The position numbers and the translations under genes were made by a program. A DNA stretch of 5,332 nucleotides from Lachnospiraceae bacterium (GTDB lineage: Bacteria > Bacillota > Clostridia > Lachnospirales > Lachnospiraceae). The stretch is taken from NCBI GenBank assembly GCA_017444545.1, contig JAFSWJ010000090.1, positions 1-5,332 on the forward strand, in the 5' to 3' direction. The notes under the pieces were generated by a model. That model did not search any database and was not told where the DNA came from. It worked only from the letters and a program-made list of their open reading frames with translations. Numbering within the stretch: position 1 is the first letter of the stretch; each line of letters opens with the position of its first letter. This document shows, piece after piece, positions 4,716 to 5,332 of this stretch.

Positions 4716-5332
4716 ATGAACTCCTCTATCCGGGAAAGCGCTTCCTTCAGGTTGTCGATGGAATAGGCATAAGATATACGCAGGAAGCCTTCGCCACAGT
4801 CGCCAAAGGCCGTGCCCGGAACTACTGCCACCTTTTCTGCTTCAAGAAGCTTTATGGCAAATTCATCCGAGGTCATGCCGAAGCGTTTGATGCTGGGGAA
4901 TACATAAAAGGCGCCATAGGGTTCAAAGCAGTCAAGCCCCATACGCTTGAACTCGTGCATGAGGAAGCGTCTGCGCTCGTTGTAGGCGTTTCTCATCTCC
5001 TCCACGTCCCTCTCTCCATGCTTTAACGCCTCGATGGCGGCGTACTGGCTGGTGGTGGGTGCGCACATGATGCAGTATTGATGAAGCTTTGTCATCTGGG
5101 AAATGATGTTTTCCGGACCGCAGGCATAGCCAAGCCTCCAGCCTGTCATGGCAAAGGCCTTTGAAAAGCCGTTGATGAGGATGGTCCTCTCTCTCATTCC
5201 CGGGAGGGATGCGATCGAGGTGTGGCTTCCCTTGTAGGTCAGCTCGGAATAGATCTCATCGCTTAAAACATAGATGTCGTGCTCTTTTATTATGGGAGCT
5301 ATCTTTTCCAGATCCTCCCTCTCCATGATGGC
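4703..5332 (-). CDS. class I/II PLP-dependent aminotransferase, 3' part
   Basis: This is the C-terminal 209 residues of a fold-type I aminotransferase of about 390 residues; the frame stays open through the window edge, so the N-terminus is missing. SDEIYSELTY carries the Asp and Tyr that hold the PLP ring and phenol oxygen. NGFSKAFAMTGWRLGY holds the Schiff-base Lys, with the phosphate-contacting Arg eight residues on. GFLRISYA near the end has the Arg that binds the substrate carboxylate. The sequence resembles AspB/PatA-type enzymes acting on aspartate, aromatic or diaminopimelate-related amino acids; the substrate cannot be fixed from this part. Its stop overlaps the start of the Mur ligase by 13 bp, which suggests one operon. 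A link to cell-wall amino acid supply is therefore attractive, but it is only an inference from position. Confidence 0.92.
   Translation of the reverse strand, partial: AIMEREDLEKIAPIIKEHDIYVLSDEIYSELTYKGSHTSIASLPGMRERTILINGFSKAFAMTGWRLGYACGPENIISQMTKLHQYCIMCAPTTSQYAAIEALKHGERDVEEMRNAYNERRRFLMHEFKRMGLDCFEPYGAFYVFPSIKRFGMTSDEFAIKLLEAEKVAVVPGTAFGDCGEGFLRISYAYSIDNLKEALSRIEEFICRF

Overview
The window looks like chromosomal DNA from a low-to-mid GC Gram-positive anaerobe, most likely a clostridial (Lachnospiraceae-like) bacterium. This rests on protein style (a PatA/AspB-like aminotransferase, a membrane-anchored MurF-like ligase and a clostridial-type Ddl), on strong AGGAG-type ribosome sites, and on the tight leftward gene order. 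The genus cannot be named from sequence alone. Every convincing gene is on the minus strand, so transcription runs from right to left.

Right half (5332 to 3258): the 3' part of a PLP-dependent aminotransferase overlaps by 13 bp a Mur ligase. That ligase carries MurF signatures, but hydrophobic membrane segments stand where the normal MurF substrate-binding domain would be. About 330 bp of palindrome-rich intergenic DNA follow (3257 to 2930). Then come a D-alanine--D-alanine ligase-like ATP-grasp enzyme (2929 to 1730) and an alpha/beta hydrolase (1660 to 911). Ddl makes D-Ala-D-Ala and MurF-type enzymes attach it to the UDP-MurNAc tripeptide, so the cluster reads as a peptidoglycan-precursor or precursor-like pathway. 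The hydrolase and aminotransferase could be accessory activities. Their substrates are unknown.

Left part (876 to 247): a compact hicA-hicB toxin-antitoxin operon with its own sigma-A-like promoter and a 10-bp palindrome over the -10 box. It lies precisely between two exact 39-bp direct repeats (208-246 and 877-915). Each repeat copy supplies the TGA stop codon of the gene that ends in it: hicB in one case, the hydrolase in the other. This suggests a small cassette that entered downstream of the hydrolase.

Palindromic repeats built on a GGGGGAC-GTTC core recur through the window: one perfect hairpin after hicB, a half-site after the hydrolase, and three long hairpins between the genes. The three long hairpins share a 12-nt loop, an unpaired A/C at the same stem position and compensating stem changes, so they look like copies of one mobile or structured element. 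The leftmost 190 bp hold no convincing gene, only a candidate leftward promoter and a hairpin that may belong to a gene beyond the left edge.
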